The position numbers and the translations under genes are program-made. Below are positions 7,238 to 16,856 of a stretch of DNA of 54,910 nt, one piece after another; position 1 is the first letter of the stretch; each line of letters starts with the position of its first letter. Location: positions 1-54,910 of the forward strand of contig CAAFPE010000082.1 in NCBI GenBank assembly GCA_900764755.1, given 5' to 3'. The notes below the pieces were generated by a model. It was given only the letters and a program-made list of their open reading frames with translations. It did no database searches and was not told where the DNA came from. Origin of the DNA: an uncultured Oscillospiraceae bacterium. Lineage in GTDB: Bacteria > Bacillota > Clostridia > Oscillospirales > Oscillospiraceae.

Positions 7238-8131
7238 TCAGCGGGCGGGACGGTAGACCGTGACGCCGTCCTGCGTCTCCATGATCAGATCCCCCCGGTC
7301 CACCAGGAACTCAATGAAAAAGCGGATGTTCCGCTCGAACCGCAGGGCGCGGCGGGGCTTTCCGGAGAGCAGCTTATAGAACAGGCAGACCCGGCGGACG
7401 ATGTCACTGGCGGCCATGGGCCGGTCGATCAGGGACAGGATCTCCCCGGCCCGCCGCAGGGCCAGAGCCTGATTGGCGTCGATAAGCCCGTCCAGCTCCT
7501 CCCGCCGGGCGATCCCCCGGTGGGCCATGATCAGCAGCTCACAGTCCACCCCTCGCAGCTTCTCCCGGCTCTCCATCCCCATTCGGTGGGACAGGCAGTA
7601 GGGCAGCTTGGCATCCAGCTGCTCCCTGGAGAGAAGGGCGTCCCCCGCGTAGCACACTCCATCCGGGGTGATGGTGGAAATGTGTCCGGCGGAGTGCCCC
7701 GGGGTTTGGAGGATCTGGAACTCCGCCCCTGCAAAGGAGAAGGGGCCGTCCCCATCGGGGATGAGCACATCCGGCGTGTGGACCAGCCCTGCGGCGTCCT
7801 GCTCCACCATGTCCGGAGAGAGGAGCAGAAAATAGCACTTCAGGGTCAGAAGGCTGGCGCACATCCCCGCCTCCCGGGATGTGAGGGCCACAGGGATGCG
7901 GTATTTCTCCTGAAAATACCGGTTGTTTCCCCCGTGGTCCACATGGGCGTGGGAGCACAGGATACCCGCCGGAGTGAGGCCGTGGTCCAGCAGGGCCTGC
8001 TCCAACTCCTCCCGCTCCTGAGCCAGTCCGGTGTCCAGCAGGATGCAGCGTCGGTCATCCAGACGATAGAGGGGGATGAACTCCAATCCCTCCAGCACCC
8101 AAGTATTTCCTTTTACTTGTGTCAGCTTCAT
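7238..8131 (-). CDS. MBL-fold metallo-hydrolase
   Basis: 297 residues with the metallo-beta-lactamase signature SHAHVDHGG (60-68), a TPGHSAGH segment, and a GDALL segment carrying the bridging aspartate. The C-terminal third (about 210-297) resembles the helical/winged-helix tails of glyoxalase-II-like MBL proteins. It probably hydrolyses a thioester, lactone or phosphodiester in the cytoplasm. Its ATG overlaps the last base of the mnmG stop codon, so it is translationally coupled to mnmG, although no functional link is established. Confidence 0.82.
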   Translation of the reverse strand: MKLTQVKGNTWVLEGLEFIPLYRLDDRRCILLDTGLAQEREELEQALLDHGLTPAGILCSHAHVDHGGNNRYFQEKYRIPVALTSREAGMCASLLTLKCYFLLLSPDMVEQDAAGLVHTPDVLIPDGDGPFSFAGAEFQILQTPGHSAGHISTITPDGVCYAGDALLSREQLDAKLPYCLSHRMGMESREKLRGVDCELLIMAHRGIARREELDGLIDANQALALRRAGEILSLIDRPMAASDIVRRVCLFYKLLSGKPRRALRFERNIRFFIEFLVDRGDLIMETQDGVTVYRPAR

Positions 8132-10041
8132 CAGCGCCCTCCCGAGTGGTCATGTGGCGCGGGGGTCTCCCCGCTTCTCTGCTTCAAATATACCATCAGC
8201 ACCGCCACGTCCGCCGGAGACACCCCAGACACCCGGCTGGCCTGTCCCAGGTTCTTGGGGCGGATGCGGTCCAGCTTCTGCCGGGCCTCCAGCCGCAGGC
8301 CCTTGATGGCGCTGTACTCCAGCCCCTCCGGGAGCGGTGTACGCTCCAGCCGCTTCATCTCCTCCACCTGGCGGAGCTGGCGGCTGATATAGCCCTGGTA
8401 TTTCACGGTGATCTCCACCGCCTCCTGCACTGCCGGCGGGAGCTCCGGCCGGGCCGGGTCCAGTGCGGCCAGCTCCCTGTACCGGATGGGAGGGCGGCGG
8501 AGCAGATCGGCCAGCCGTGCCCCGTTGGGGGCGGCCGGCTCGCCGCGGCTGCGGAGGAACTCCTCCAGCGCGGGACTGGGGGCCACACCGGCGTGCTCCA
8601 GCCGCCTGCACTCCCGGTCCACTGCGGCATATTTTGCCTCCACCGCCTCCAGCTGTGCCTGGGGCACCAGCCCCAGCCGGCAGCCGATGGCGGTCAGCCG
8701 CTGGTCCGCGTTGTCCTGCCGGTGGAGCAGGCGGTACTCCGTCCGGGAGGTCATCATCCGGTAGGGCTCGTTGGTCCCCTTGGTGACCAGGTCGTCGATG
8801 AGCACCCCGATATATCCCTGGTCCCGGCGGAGGACCAGAGGCTCCTTCCCCTGGATCTTCAGCGCGGCGTTCACACCAGCAACAAACCCCTGGACTGCGG
8901 CCTCCTCATAGCCGGAGGAGCCATTGAACTGCCCCGCCCCGTACAGTCCGGCGATCTTCTTCGTCTCCAGGGTTGGCTCCAGCTCGGTGGGGTCCACGCA
9001 GTCGTACTCGATGGCATAGGCGCACCGGGTCATTTCCGCGTGCTCCAGCCCGGGAATGGTGTGGAGCATCTTCAGCTGCACCTCCTCCGGAAGAGAGGAG
9101 GAGAACCCCTGGATGTACAGCTCCTCTGTATCCAGGCCCATGGGCTCGATAAACAGCAGGTGCCGCTCCTTGTCGGCAAAGCGGACCACCTTGTCCTCAA
9201 TGGAGGGGCAGTACCGGGGCCCCACCCCCTCAATGACCCCGGAGAACAGAGGGGATCGTTCCAGATTGGCCCGGATGACGGCGTGGGTCTCCGGCGTGGT
9301 GGAGGTGAGCCAGCACACAGCCCGGTTGGCCGGCTGCTCCCGGGTGGAGAAGGAGAAGGGCTGGGCGTCCTCGTCCCCCAGCTGGACCTCCAGCTTGGAG
9401 AAATCCACGCTGCGGGCGTTCACCCGTGGGGGCGTCCCAGTCTTGAAACGGCGGATGGACAGCCCCAGATCCACCAGGCACTGGGTCAGGGGCAGAGCGG
9501 CGGCCAGGCCGTCAGGCCCGGAGTCCCGGACCACCTCGCCCACGATGGTGCGCCCCCCCAGATAGGTTCCGGTGGCCACGACGGCCGCTTTCACGCCATA
9601 GACGGCCCCGGTGTGGGTGACCACTCCGGACACCGCGCCGCCCTCCGTGAGGATCTCCACCACCTCGGCCTGCTTCACCCACAGGTTCTCCTGAAGCTCC
9701 AGGGTGTGCTTCATCACCTTCTGGTACTCCCGCCGGTCCGCCTGGGCCCGCAGGGACCACACAGCGGGGCCCTTCCCCCGGTTCAGAATGCGGTACTGGA
9801 TGCAGGCCCGGTCGGCAGCCCGGCCCATCTCGCCCCCCAGGGCGTCCAGCTCCCGGACCAGGTGGCCCTTTCCGGTGCCGCCGATGGCCGGGTTGCAGGG
9901 CATATTGCCCACCGCGTCCAAGTTAACGGTGAAGCACAGGGTGCGCAGCCCCATCCGAGCGGCGGCCAGGGCGGCCTCAATGCCCGCATGGCCCGCACCG
10001 ATGACTGCGATGTCAAATTCTCCCGCGTCGTAGTGAATCAT
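8131..10041 (-). CDS. mnmG: tRNA uridine-5-carboxymethylaminomethyl modification enzyme MnmG (GidA)
   Basis: 636 residues, the usual length. The N-terminal FAD-binding motif GAGHAGIEAA (about 16-25) starts the Rossmann domain. The family sequences CNPAIGGTGKGHLVRE and GYEEAAVQGFVAG are present, and the helical C-terminal domain includes RTEYRL. With MnmE (not in this window) it makes cmnm5U at the wobble position of tRNAs. The start is the ATG at 10041 behind AGAGGAAT; an open frame continues 77 codons upstream but has no site and crosses the promoter. On the opposite strand an open frame spans nearly the whole gene and is a composition artefact. Confidence 0.96.
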   Translation of the reverse strand: MIHYDAGEFDIAVIGAGHAGIEAALAAARMGLRTLCFTVNLDAVGNMPCNPAIGGTGKGHLVRELDALGGEMGRAADRACIQYRILNRGKGPAVWSLRAQADRREYQKVMKHTLELQENLWVKQAEVVEILTEGGAVSGVVTHTGAVYGVKAAVVATGTYLGGRTIVGEVVRDSGPDGLAAALPLTQCLVDLGLSIRRFKTGTPPRVNARSVDFSKLEVQLGDEDAQPFSFSTREQPANRAVCWLTSTTPETHAVIRANLERSPLFSGVIEGVGPRYCPSIEDKVVRFADKERHLLFIEPMGLDTEELYIQGFSSSLPEEVQLKMLHTIPGLEHAEMTRCAYAIEYDCVDPTELEPTLETKKIAGLYGAGQFNGSSGYEEAAVQGFVAGVNAALKIQGKEPLVLRRDQGYIGVLIDDLVTKGTNEPYRMMTSRTEYRLLHRQDNADQRLTAIGCRLGLVPQAQLEAVEAKYAAVDRECRRLEHAGVAPSPALEEFLRSRGEPAAPNGARLADLLRRPPIRYRELAALDPARPELPPAVQEAVEITVKYQGYISRQLRQVEEMKRLERTPLPEGLEYSAIKGLRLEARQKLDRIRPKNLGQASRVSGVSPADVAVLMVYLKQRSGETPAPHDHSGGR

Positions 10042-10100
10042 AGCACATTCCTCTTTGGTTCCGATCTGGCCCCGGGCGTCTGCCGCCCGGGAACCGGGAT

Positions 10101-10129
10101 ATTGTATCACAGTTCGCCCGGTGAGACAA
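10101..10129 (-). promoter_or_regulatory. Promoter of mnmG
   Basis: TTGTCT (10129-10124) and TACAAT (10106-10101) with a 17-bp spacer. The leader then contains a GGGCG/CGCCC hairpin at about 10073-10091. Confidence 0.55.
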
Positions 10130-10274
10130 GAGGAGTCCGGGCCGCCCAGCCTCTTTTCCGGCCCACTCCCGGCATGAGGGGAAAAGCTGGAATATCCCGT
10201 GGGCAGGCGGGACAGAATAACAGCAGACCATGGGAGCAGGGCGAGCCGAGGCTCCAGGAAAGGACGTGACATAC

Positions 10275-10559
10275 ATGGTAAAGGGCATCACACGCCAGGT
10301 CATTCTGGTGCGGTCTCCCGACCCCAAGCTGTTCGAGGAGGCGATCTTCATCGTGAAGGAGGAGGCGCTGGCCCGGGAGGGGGTCAGCGCCGACCAGGTG
10401 CTCCGCCAGGCCAGACAGGCGGCGGACGGATATTTGAAGGGGAGCCGTGCCTGGGACCGGAGGCTGGGGCGGTTTGCCGGGCTGGCCGGTCCCTGCTGGG
10501 GGGCGGCAGGCGCCCTGCTGGCCTCTGGGATCTGGTGCGCCTGGCTGTTCTTATTCTGA
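10275..10559 (+). CDS. Conserved small protein with a C-terminal membrane anchor
   Basis: 94 residues, starting MVKGITRQVILVRSPDPKLFEEA after GGAAAGGA. The charged N-terminal two thirds look like a small alpha/beta domain, and residues about 70-94 form one hydrophobic span, suggesting a tail-anchored protein facing the cytoplasm. The opening sequence is recalled as common in Oscillospiraceae genomes, but I know of no function. It is divergent from mnmG and monocistronic. Confidence 0.65.
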   Translation: MVKGITRQVILVRSPDPKLFEEAIFIVKEEALAREGVSADQVLRQARQAADGYLKGSRAWDRRLGRFAGLAGPCWGAAGALLASGIWCAWLFLF

Positions 10560-10655
10560 AAAGGCAGGGGCCCAATCGGAAAGAGCCGATCACAACTCAG
10601 TTTGAGGCGGTTTTTCCTCTCTGGCCTATTCGATGCCTCAACCTGGAAAAACACA

Positions 10656-10701
10656 GCCACAGCGAGAGGAAGCAGGACATCCCGCTTCCTCTCGCTGTGG
10701 C
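10656..10701. repeat. Long inverted repeat
   Basis: A stem of about 20 bp (GCCACAGCGAGAGGAAGC and its complement) between the converging 94-residue gene and the amidohydrolase. There is no T-run, so it may act as a weak or Rho-type terminator or as an RNA stabiliser. A second hairpin (GAGCCAGA...TCTGGCTC) lies at 10739-10768. Confidence 0.6.
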
Positions 10702-10808
10702 GCCAATTTCAGCTGGTATGACCGCATGACACTTTCCCTGAGCCAGACAGGCATTCGCCTCTCTGGCTCAAAGCTTCTGCAGCCTCGTTTCTTGCGTCCT
10801 TTTTAATG

Positions 10809-12233
10809 TTACAGCTTGCCTTCCCGCATAAAATAGGCATTTGTACCATTGATTTCAAAGAATTCCTTGGCGGCACGCTTCCCAATTTCATCGGGATACT
10901 GGGGGATGGCATCCAGATACTCCTGAGCGTCCACCTTGGTGAACTTCCCATCCCGCATGATGACCTCGCCGTCCACCGCCACCAGGGACACCTCTACACC
11001 TCTGGCACTGTACACCAGGTTGGGAACCAGGTTCCGCATGGGGTAAGTAAATACCGGCTGCATCGAGGGATAGTTCAGATCGATTGCAATAAAGTCCGCC
11101 TGCTTCCCCGGCTCCAGAGATCCCACTGTATCTCCAAGGCCGATGGCCCGTGCCCCCTCGATCGTCGCCATACGGAGTGCCTTCCATGCAGGCATCACTT
11201 CAGGATTCTGATACTTGATCTTATTGAACATAGCCACATTTTTCATCTCATGGATGATATTGTGACAGTTGTTGCCTGGGGCTTGATCAGAACCAAGTGC
11301 AACATTGCCGCCCGCAGCCTGGAACGCTACGCTGGGACAGACGATCCCATCAATGATCCCGATCGATGCAGGATTGACGATCATAGAGGCCCCCCGCTTG
11401 GCAATCAGAGCCGCCTCCTCATCGGTACAGTCGGTCAGATGCACCGCGATCAGGGACTCATCCAGAATCCCCATCTCGTCCAAAAACTCTGTGGGCCGCT
11501 TTCCGTACCGCTGCACGATCTGATAGGTCTCCCGATCGCCCTGCTGTACGTGCATATGGATCTTGGAGTTCCGCTCCTTGACCACCTTCTGTACCTTCAG
11601 CATCAGCTCAGGGCTGATAAAATCAATGCCCTGGGGACCAAAGAGGATCTTAATACGGCCGTTGGCCTTTCCATTCCATTTGTCATACAGTTCGATGTTC
11701 CGCTTCAGGCTCTCCTCACCCCGCTGATCATCAAACTCATAGAGCTCACCGGGCTTGTACACTCGGGTCTTAGCCGCACGGATCAGCTGGGCAATGTTGC
11801 CCCGTGCGCCCAGCTTCTCAATAAACTCACAGACCGGCTCCATTTCCAGCTCATAGTCGCCCAATGTGGTCGTGCCAGCCCGCACAGCCTCTAAAATAGC
11901 CACACGACTGCCGGCATCGCGCTCCTCTTGGGTAATTGCATTGTCGAAGGGCTGCAAACCATACATCATCCAATTGTTGGTGTCCTGAGCCAGACCCCGC
12001 AGGATATTACAGGCAGTGTGCATATGTCCGTCCACGAAGCCAGGCAGAACCATGTGATTGTTCAGCTCAATGGTCTCCTCTGCCACATACTCCTTCAGCA
12101 TATACTCCCGGTCGCCTACTTCAATGACCTTACCACAGTCAACAGCCATAGCCGCATTGCCGCGATAGCCGACGCCCTCCCCCTCCATGGTATAGATGTG
12201 CGGTGCGAAAACGAGCTTATCAACCTTTTTCAT
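10809..12233 (-). CDS. AtzA/TrzN-like amidohydrolase (paralog A)
   Basis: 474 residues of the metal-dependent amidohydrolase superfamily, in the group containing chlorohydrolases, MTA/SAH deaminases and guanine-type deaminases. Metal ligands are visible: HMH (70-72), His228, His265 and Asp316 (in GSDQ). The usual HxxE catalytic glutamate after His228 is glutamine (HVQQ). It is colinear and gap-free with paralog B at 23.7-25.1 kb; 29 of 40 residues match in 61-100. The likely reaction is hydrolytic removal of an amino or substituted amino group from a nitrogen heterocycle. AAAGGAG precedes the ATG. It is the most promoter-distal gene of the ureide cluster, separated from the DMT transporter by 181 bp that includes a GCTGTATACAGC palindrome. 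Confidence 0.83.
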   Translation of the reverse strand: MKKVDKLVFAPHIYTMEGEGVGYRGNAAMAVDCGKVIEVGDREYMLKEYVAEETIELNNHMVLPGFVDGHMHTACNILRGLAQDTNNWMMYGLQPFDNAITQEERDAGSRVAILEAVRAGTTTLGDYELEMEPVCEFIEKLGARGNIAQLIRAAKTRVYKPGELYEFDDQRGEESLKRNIELYDKWNGKANGRIKILFGPQGIDFISPELMLKVQKVVKERNSKIHMHVQQGDRETYQIVQRYGKRPTEFLDEMGILDESLIAVHLTDCTDEEAALIAKRGASMIVNPASIGIIDGIVCPSVAFQAAGGNVALGSDQAPGNNCHNIIHEMKNVAMFNKIKYQNPEVMPAWKALRMATIEGARAIGLGDTVGSLEPGKQADFIAIDLNYPSMQPVFTYPMRNLVPNLVYSARGVEVSLVAVDGEVIMRDGKFTKVDAQEYLDAIPQYPDEIGKRAAKEFFEINGTNAYFMREGKL

Positions 12234-12255
12234 ACGAAACTCCTTTCTATAAACC

Positions 12256-12267
12256 GCTGTATACAGC
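12256..12267. promoter_or_regulatory. Palindrome GCTGTATACAGC, possible operator
   Basis: A perfect 12-bp palindrome just upstream of the ribosome binding site of amidohydrolase A. Ten bases of it (TGTATACAGC) recur at 27131-27140, upstream of nhaC. It could be the site of the cluster's IclR regulator; this is inferred only from the shared sequence. Confidence 0.35.
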
Positions 12268-12414
12268 AGCTTCTGATGGATATATGGGTATCTGAACTCT
12301 TTTTTGTATCGCCATTCTCTCAGGTCTCAGCAGCATCAATGACTTGGTTCACGGTTCCTAGCGTAACTATTCGGACACTTTCCAGAGCATAGCACTCGGT
12401 TTTGGATGAGACAA

Positions 12415-13302
12415 TTACTTTCCTAAATTCATCAGCACCAGACTGGCAATCGTAAAGAAGATTCCAATCACCTTTCGGCGGCTCAATACTTCTCCATAGA
12501 ACATCGCCCCAAACAAAGCTGTCAGCATGATCGTGCCGCCACTTAGGGTCGGGAACACCACACTTGCCGGAATCTCCGTCAATACAGTGATGGTCGCATA
12601 AGATGCGATCAGATTAGACACTCCAATCAGACAGCCCAGGATGAACTCCCCTTTTGTCATGCGAAGGCTATGCTGTTTTTTGTACAGCACAGCAGCCGAA
12701 AGAAGCAAGCTTACAAAAAACGCCAAAAAGTTGAACATGATAATATGTTCATCCACAGAGTGGATCGTATAGAGCTTTTTTACAATTTCTGTGAGCCCCC
12801 CGACCAGAAAAACGATTGGAATCATCCCTGAGAAGGATTTCTTTCCCTCCAGCAGCAGGAAAAAGGCAATGCAAGCGATCACCATCCCAAGGAAAAGATT
12901 GCCTGTCATCCTCTCGCCCCAAAGCCCAACTGTCGCTCCGGAAAAGACGATGATGCCCAGCTTAGCGGCCAGTGTAGTCAAACTCGGACCAGAGCGCTCA
13001 ATTCCCTTCTGGGTAACATCAAAGTAGATGTAATAAAAGAATCCATTGACGATGCCCAACAAAATCCCATAAGTATAGAGTGAGTCCTTTTCCCATGTGA
13101 TCGGCGAATGGAGCAGTAACTTCAAATCAAATGTCCCATCCGGCCACCCCAATGTCACAAGGATCACTGCCGATATGGTGACCACACAAATGTAATTGGC
13201 CAGAATAACCGCTGCACCATCCATTTTTCGTCTGGCCGCCTCTGAAAAGCCAAGATTGAGAAACGATACAGAAACAATGCAGATCATGAGGAGCATAACC
13301 AT
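12415..13302 (-). CDS. DMT-superfamily (EamA-like) transporter
   Basis: 295 residues with about ten hydrophobic spans in two repeats, as in the drug/metabolite transporter superfamily. The C-terminal repeat ends with the usual short span before MNLGK. The start is ATG at 13302 with GGAGAGGG upstream; an extended open frame begins at 13377 but has a charged N terminus and no site. It lies between the aminotransferase and amidohydrolase A on the same strand, so it may move the cluster's substrate or an end product. Direction and substrate are unknown. Confidence 0.75.
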   Translation of the reverse strand: MVMLLMICIVSVSFLNLGFSEAARRKMDGAAVILANYICVVTISAVILVTLGWPDGTFDLKLLLHSPITWEKDSLYTYGILLGIVNGFFYYIYFDVTQKGIERSGPSLTTLAAKLGIIVFSGATVGLWGERMTGNLFLGMVIACIAFFLLLEGKKSFSGMIPIVFLVGGLTEIVKKLYTIHSVDEHIIMFNFLAFFVSLLLSAAVLYKKQHSLRMTKGEFILGCLIGVSNLIASYATITVLTEIPASVVFPTLSGGTIMLTALFGAMFYGEVLSRRKVIGIFFTIASLVLMNLGK

Positions 13303-13640
13303 AGTCGTTTTATCCCTCTCCGTTTGATTTTTCCTTATTTTTCTTTTTTCGTCACGAATCGTGGCCTTGCACTGCAACCACCGATGGGCGTAGAGAACTG
13401 GTAAACCAGTTCTCTGCGCCCATGGTCATGCCGTACAGGATTATCCTTGATGTCTTTTCCCTCGTGATGTTCTCTCAATCCAGACCCGATTCTATATGCT
13501 CCAATCCTCATAGTCCAGCTGCAAGCAGAACCCAACCATAAGCATTGATTTCCCGGTACTGGCAATCATACATTCCGAAAAGACGGCACTGTTTTGTAGG
13601 GCATCCGATCTTCATTCACATATAGTATAGCATATTTTTA
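13303..13640 (-). other. Intergenic region with two inverted repeats
   Basis: 338 bp without a gene. It holds a 19-bp hairpin with one mismatch and a two-base loop at 13384-13423, and an A+T-rich inverted repeat AGTATAG-N10-CTATACT at 13624-13647 overlapping the end of the aminotransferase gene. Neither has a clear U-run. They probably separate the main operon from the transporter and amidohydrolase A. Confidence 0.45.
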
Positions 13641-14822
13641 CTATACTGTTTTTGAAAGAACTTCTCCCAGACGCTTCATGCCTTCTCGGATCTTGTCATT
13701 TTTCATTGTGGAATAGCTCAGACGGATGGTATTTTTCTTGCCTTCATTGGGATAGAAGGACATACCGGTGATGTATGCCACTTTACGTTGAATCGCCTTC
13801 TGGAGTACAGCCTTGCCGTCGATTCCCTCGGGGAGTTCCACCCAGACGAAAAAGCCGCCGGAGGGAACAAAGTACTTGCAGCTGGCAGGAAAATAGGTCT
13901 TGATCATTTCCACCATCAGATCGCGGCGCTCCTTATACAGGGCCTTGGTCTTTTCCACATGGGCGTCGAAGTCGGTGATCTCCAGGAACTCGTTCAGCTG
14001 CCGCTGGGACAGGGTGTTGGTCTGGAGGTCGGCCCCCTGCTTCATGATGATGTACTTGTTCAGAATATCGGGGTGGGCGTTGACCCAGCCGATGCGCAGA
14101 CCGGGGCAGAAGGTCTTGGAGTAGGAGCCCAGGAAGATGACATTGCCGTTGCGGTCATAGTGCTTGATGGCGGGACGCTTCTCATCGGGATCATAGTTGA
14201 TCTCGTAGTAAGGGTTATCCTCCACCACAGGTACACTGTACTTCTCAGCCAGTTCGACCAGCTTCTTGCGCTTTTCCACAGACCAGGACCGGCCAGTGGG
14301 GTTCTGATAATCAGGAATGACGTAGATGACCTTGACCTTCTCCTGCTGGAGGACCTTCTCCAGTTCCTCCATGTTCATGCCGTCCTGCTCAGACTCCACA
14401 CCGATCACACGGGGACAGTGCTTCTTGAATGCATTCAGCGCCCCGAAGTAGGTAGGATTCTCGCAGACCACTACGTCGCCCTCGTTCAGGAACACATCGC
14501 CCGTAAGAGAGAGAGCCTGCTGCGAACCGGCTGTGATCAGGATCTGGTCATAGGTCGTCTCAATCCCGAAGGTTTTCACCCGATCCGCAATTTTCTTCCT
14601 CAAGGGATCAAAGCCTTCCGTAGGGCTGTACTGAAGGGCCATGCCGCCATCCCGGGTCAGGATCGTCTCTGTGATCTTTCCCAGCACCTCCACCGGAAAG
14701 GTATCCGGATCCGGATTTCCCCCGGCAAAGGAGATCATCTCTGGGTCGGAGAGGAGCTTCAGGCTCTCCCGAATTTCAGAAGCCGTAATATATTTCAGGC
14801 GCTCAGCAAATTCCACATTCAT
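13641..14822 (-). CDS. PLP-dependent class I aminotransferase (MocR/2-aminoadipate type)
   Basis: 393 residues of the fold-type I aminotransferase group containing LysN/2-aminoadipate and aromatic or branched-chain transaminases. Visible features are the PTYFGAL loop (123-129), DYQNPTG (171-177), EDNPYYE, the PLP lysine in GSYSKTF (Lys236) and a C-terminal SGGFFVWVELP. The start ATG at 14822 follows AAAGGACAGATGAGG. The gene lies 22 bp downstream of buk. In the cluster it would convert the amino acid released by the carbamoylase into its 2-oxoacid for the adjacent ferredoxin oxidoreductase. Side-chain preference cannot be read from sequence. Confidence 0.9.
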   Translation of the reverse strand: MNVEFAERLKYITASEIRESLKLLSDPEMISFAGGNPDPDTFPVEVLGKITETILTRDGGMALQYSPTEGFDPLRKKIADRVKTFGIETTYDQILITAGSQQALSLTGDVFLNEGDVVVCENPTYFGALNAFKKHCPRVIGVESEQDGMNMEELEKVLQQEKVKVIYVIPDYQNPTGRSWSVEKRKKLVELAEKYSVPVVEDNPYYEINYDPDEKRPAIKHYDRNGNVIFLGSYSKTFCPGLRIGWVNAHPDILNKYIIMKQGADLQTNTLSQRQLNEFLEITDFDAHVEKTKALYKERRDLMVEMIKTYFPASCKYFVPSGGFFVWVELPEGIDGKAVLQKAIQRKVAYITGMSFYPNEGKKNTIRLSYSTMKNDKIREGMKRLGEVLSKTV

Positions 14823-14844
14823 GGCCTCATCTGTCCTTTCTGAT

Positions 14845-15918
14845 TTATTCATAGGTGTGTGGGACTTCTTTTCCCCGAAGCACTTCCAGTGCGCCTTGAC
14901 ACAGCGACTGCATCTCATGCTCCCCTGGAATGACCCAAACCGGTGCAAGGAAAGACACCTGGCGCTTGATCTCATCCATGGCATATTGAGAATGTGCAAT
15001 ACCGCCGGTAAGGATCACACCATCCACTTTCCCACAGACAGGGGCTGCCAGCTGGGCAATCCCCTTGGCGATCTGATACAGCATGGCGTCATAGACCAGC
15101 TTGGCCTTCTCGTCCCCCTGCGCAATTCGTTCCTCCACCTTGCGGGCATCTGTGGTTTGAAGGTATGCTGTCAGGCCGCCCTGGGTACGCATAGCCCGCT
15201 GCATATCCTCGCGGGTCGGATATTTCCCGCTGTAACACAGGTCCACCAGCTGTCGGGTGGGGATGCCACCACCGCGGTCGGGAGAAAACGGACCCTCATC
15301 ATCGCCCACCACATCAATGATCTTCCCGTTATGATGCAGCGTGATGGTAATACCGCCTCCGATATGAGCCACAATGTATGTGGACTTCTCATAATCCACG
15401 CCCTGCTCCCGAGCTACCTTACGGGCAGCATAACGGGAGTTGAGCACATGGACCAGGCTGACGCGGGAGATGTCCGGCAAGCCGGAGATCCGTGCCACCG
15501 GCTGCAGCTCATCCACCGCCACAGAATCATAGATGTAGGCGGGGATCCCATTCTCCCGACTGAGCTCCCACGCAATCATGGGGCCCAAGTTTCCGGCATG
15601 GGAAGAAGCAGGGCACTCGCGCAGGTCATGGGCCATCTTCTCATTGATGGTATAGGCACCTCCATGGGCCAACGGCTTAGTCGATCCGCCCCGGGAGACG
15701 ATCACCGACAGGTCAGCTATGGAGCAGCCGTGCTCTTCCATGACTTTTCGCACAGAATCCATCCGCAGATCAAACTGACCGTTGATGGAGCCGCAGCGAT
15801 CCAGGACTTTGTGGTCATAATTCTCTGTTGCAGAAAAGACCTCCGCCTCCTCACGGTATAGAGCGATCTTCATGGATGTGGAGCCGCTGTTGAGCACCAG
15901 CACCAGAGTCTCCTTCAT
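14845..15918 (-). CDS. buk: Butyrate / branched-chain carboxylate kinase
   Basis: 357 residues of the ASKHA kinase fold. The N-terminal phosphate-binding strand LVLNSGSTSMKIALY and the internal VAHIGGGIT segment are diagnostic for Buk-type acyl kinases, and the length fits (acetate kinases are about 400). It transfers phosphate from butyryl or branched acyl phosphate to ADP, giving ATP and the free acid. It sits directly after ptb and the VOR subunits, as in branched-chain fatty acid forming operons. The weak AGAAGGGATG site lies 12 bases upstream. Confidence 0.93.
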   Translation of the reverse strand: MKETLVLVLNSGSTSMKIALYREEAEVFSATENYDHKVLDRCGSINGQFDLRMDSVRKVMEEHGCSIADLSVIVSRGGSTKPLAHGGAYTINEKMAHDLRECPASSHAGNLGPMIAWELSRENGIPAYIYDSVAVDELQPVARISGLPDISRVSLVHVLNSRYAARKVAREQGVDYEKSTYIVAHIGGGITITLHHNGKIIDVVGDDEGPFSPDRGGGIPTRQLVDLCYSGKYPTREDMQRAMRTQGGLTAYLQTTDARKVEERIAQGDEKAKLVYDAMLYQIAKGIAQLAAPVCGKVDGVILTGGIAHSQYAMDEIKRQVSFLAPVWVIPGEHEMQSLCQGALEVLRGKEVPHTYE

Positions 15919-15947
15919 CTTCAGTCACATCCCTTCTCAGCAGTTTC

Positions 15948-16856
15948 TCAGGAGATACCGGCCGCAGCACAGGCCACCGCCAGCGAGAGGTATTTGTTTT
16001 CCGGCGAGGATGCCCGGGATGTGAGCACGACAGGCACACACGCACCGGTGATAAAACCGGCAAAACGGCTGTTTGGCATATAGTTCAAAGACTTGCCCAG
16101 CAGGTTTCCGGACACCAAATCAGGTACCAGCATCAGGTCCGCATCTCCAGCCACAGGACTCTCATATCCCTTGATTTCCGCAGCATGGCCATCCAGGGCC
16201 AGATCCAGGGAGATAGGGCCCTCCACGATGCAGCCGGTCAGCTCACCAGCCTGGTTGGCCTCTTTCAGGGCCGCAGCCTCCACCGTCTCCTTCATCTTGG
16301 GATTGACATACTCGATGGCGGCCATAACAGCCACCTTCGGAGGCTCAAATCCCATCTTCGCCATGGCGTCGGCCGCATTCTGGATGATGGCTTTTTTCCC
16401 CGCCAGGTCCGGATATGGATTCAGCGTTGTATCGCTCACACAGAGCAGCTTGTGATACATGGGCAGCTGGTTGAGCGCCAAATGGCTCAGGACGGGACCA
16501 CGGAGGAAACCGTTTTCCTTCTTAACGAAGATCCGCATCAAATCCCCGGTCTTGACCTGATCCTTCATCACCACGTCTACCTCGCCGCGGGTGAGCATTC
16601 CGGTCACCGCCTCCAGACACTGCGCCTGATCAGCGCAGTGGCAGATGGTGAAGTCGGCAGCATCCCGGCCCAGCGCACGGATGTTCTTCAGGATGATCTC
16701 CTGATCGCCGATCAGCACGGGCAGTGCAATGCCCTCATCCATGGCCTTGACCACGGCCTGAAGTGTCTCCAGTTCGTGTGCCATGACCACAGCTGCGCGC
16801 AGCGGATGGTCTGTGCGGTTGTGCTCCAAAAGCTGCTCAAAATTCTGATAAATCAC
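15948..16856 (-). CDS. ptb: Phosphate butyryltransferase
   Basis: 302 residues, the usual Ptb length, with the conserved MKDQVKTGDLMRIF region and the C-terminal VVLTSRASSPENKYLSLA segment of the phosphate acetyl/butyryltransferase family. It exchanges CoA for phosphate on butyryl-CoA or branched acyl-CoA. The start is GTG, overlapping the stop of the upstream gamma subunit (GTGA), so it is coupled to the oxidoreductase. Pairing with buk gives substrate-level phosphorylation. Confidence 0.93.
   Translation of the reverse strand: MIYQNFEQLLEHNRTDHPLRAAVVMAHELETLQAVVKAMDEGIALPVLIGDQEIILKNIRALGRDAADFTICHCADQAQCLEAVTGMLTRGEVDVVMKDQVKTGDLMRIFVKKENGFLRGPVLSHLALNQLPMYHKLLCVSDTTLNPYPDLAGKKAIIQNAADAMAKMGFEPPKVAVMAAIEYVNPKMKETVEAAALKEANQAGELTGCIVEGPISLDLALDGHAAEIKGYESPVAGDADLMLVPDLVSGNLLGKSLNYMPNSRFAGFITGACVPVVLTSRASSPENKYLSLAVACAAAGIS

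Noticed and set aside
8119..10269. A 716-codon open frame antisense to mnmG
   Set aside because: It mirrors mnmG almost exactly, has no ribosome binding site, and its sequence is the Gly/Pro/His-rich type produced by the reverse strand of G+C-rich genes.
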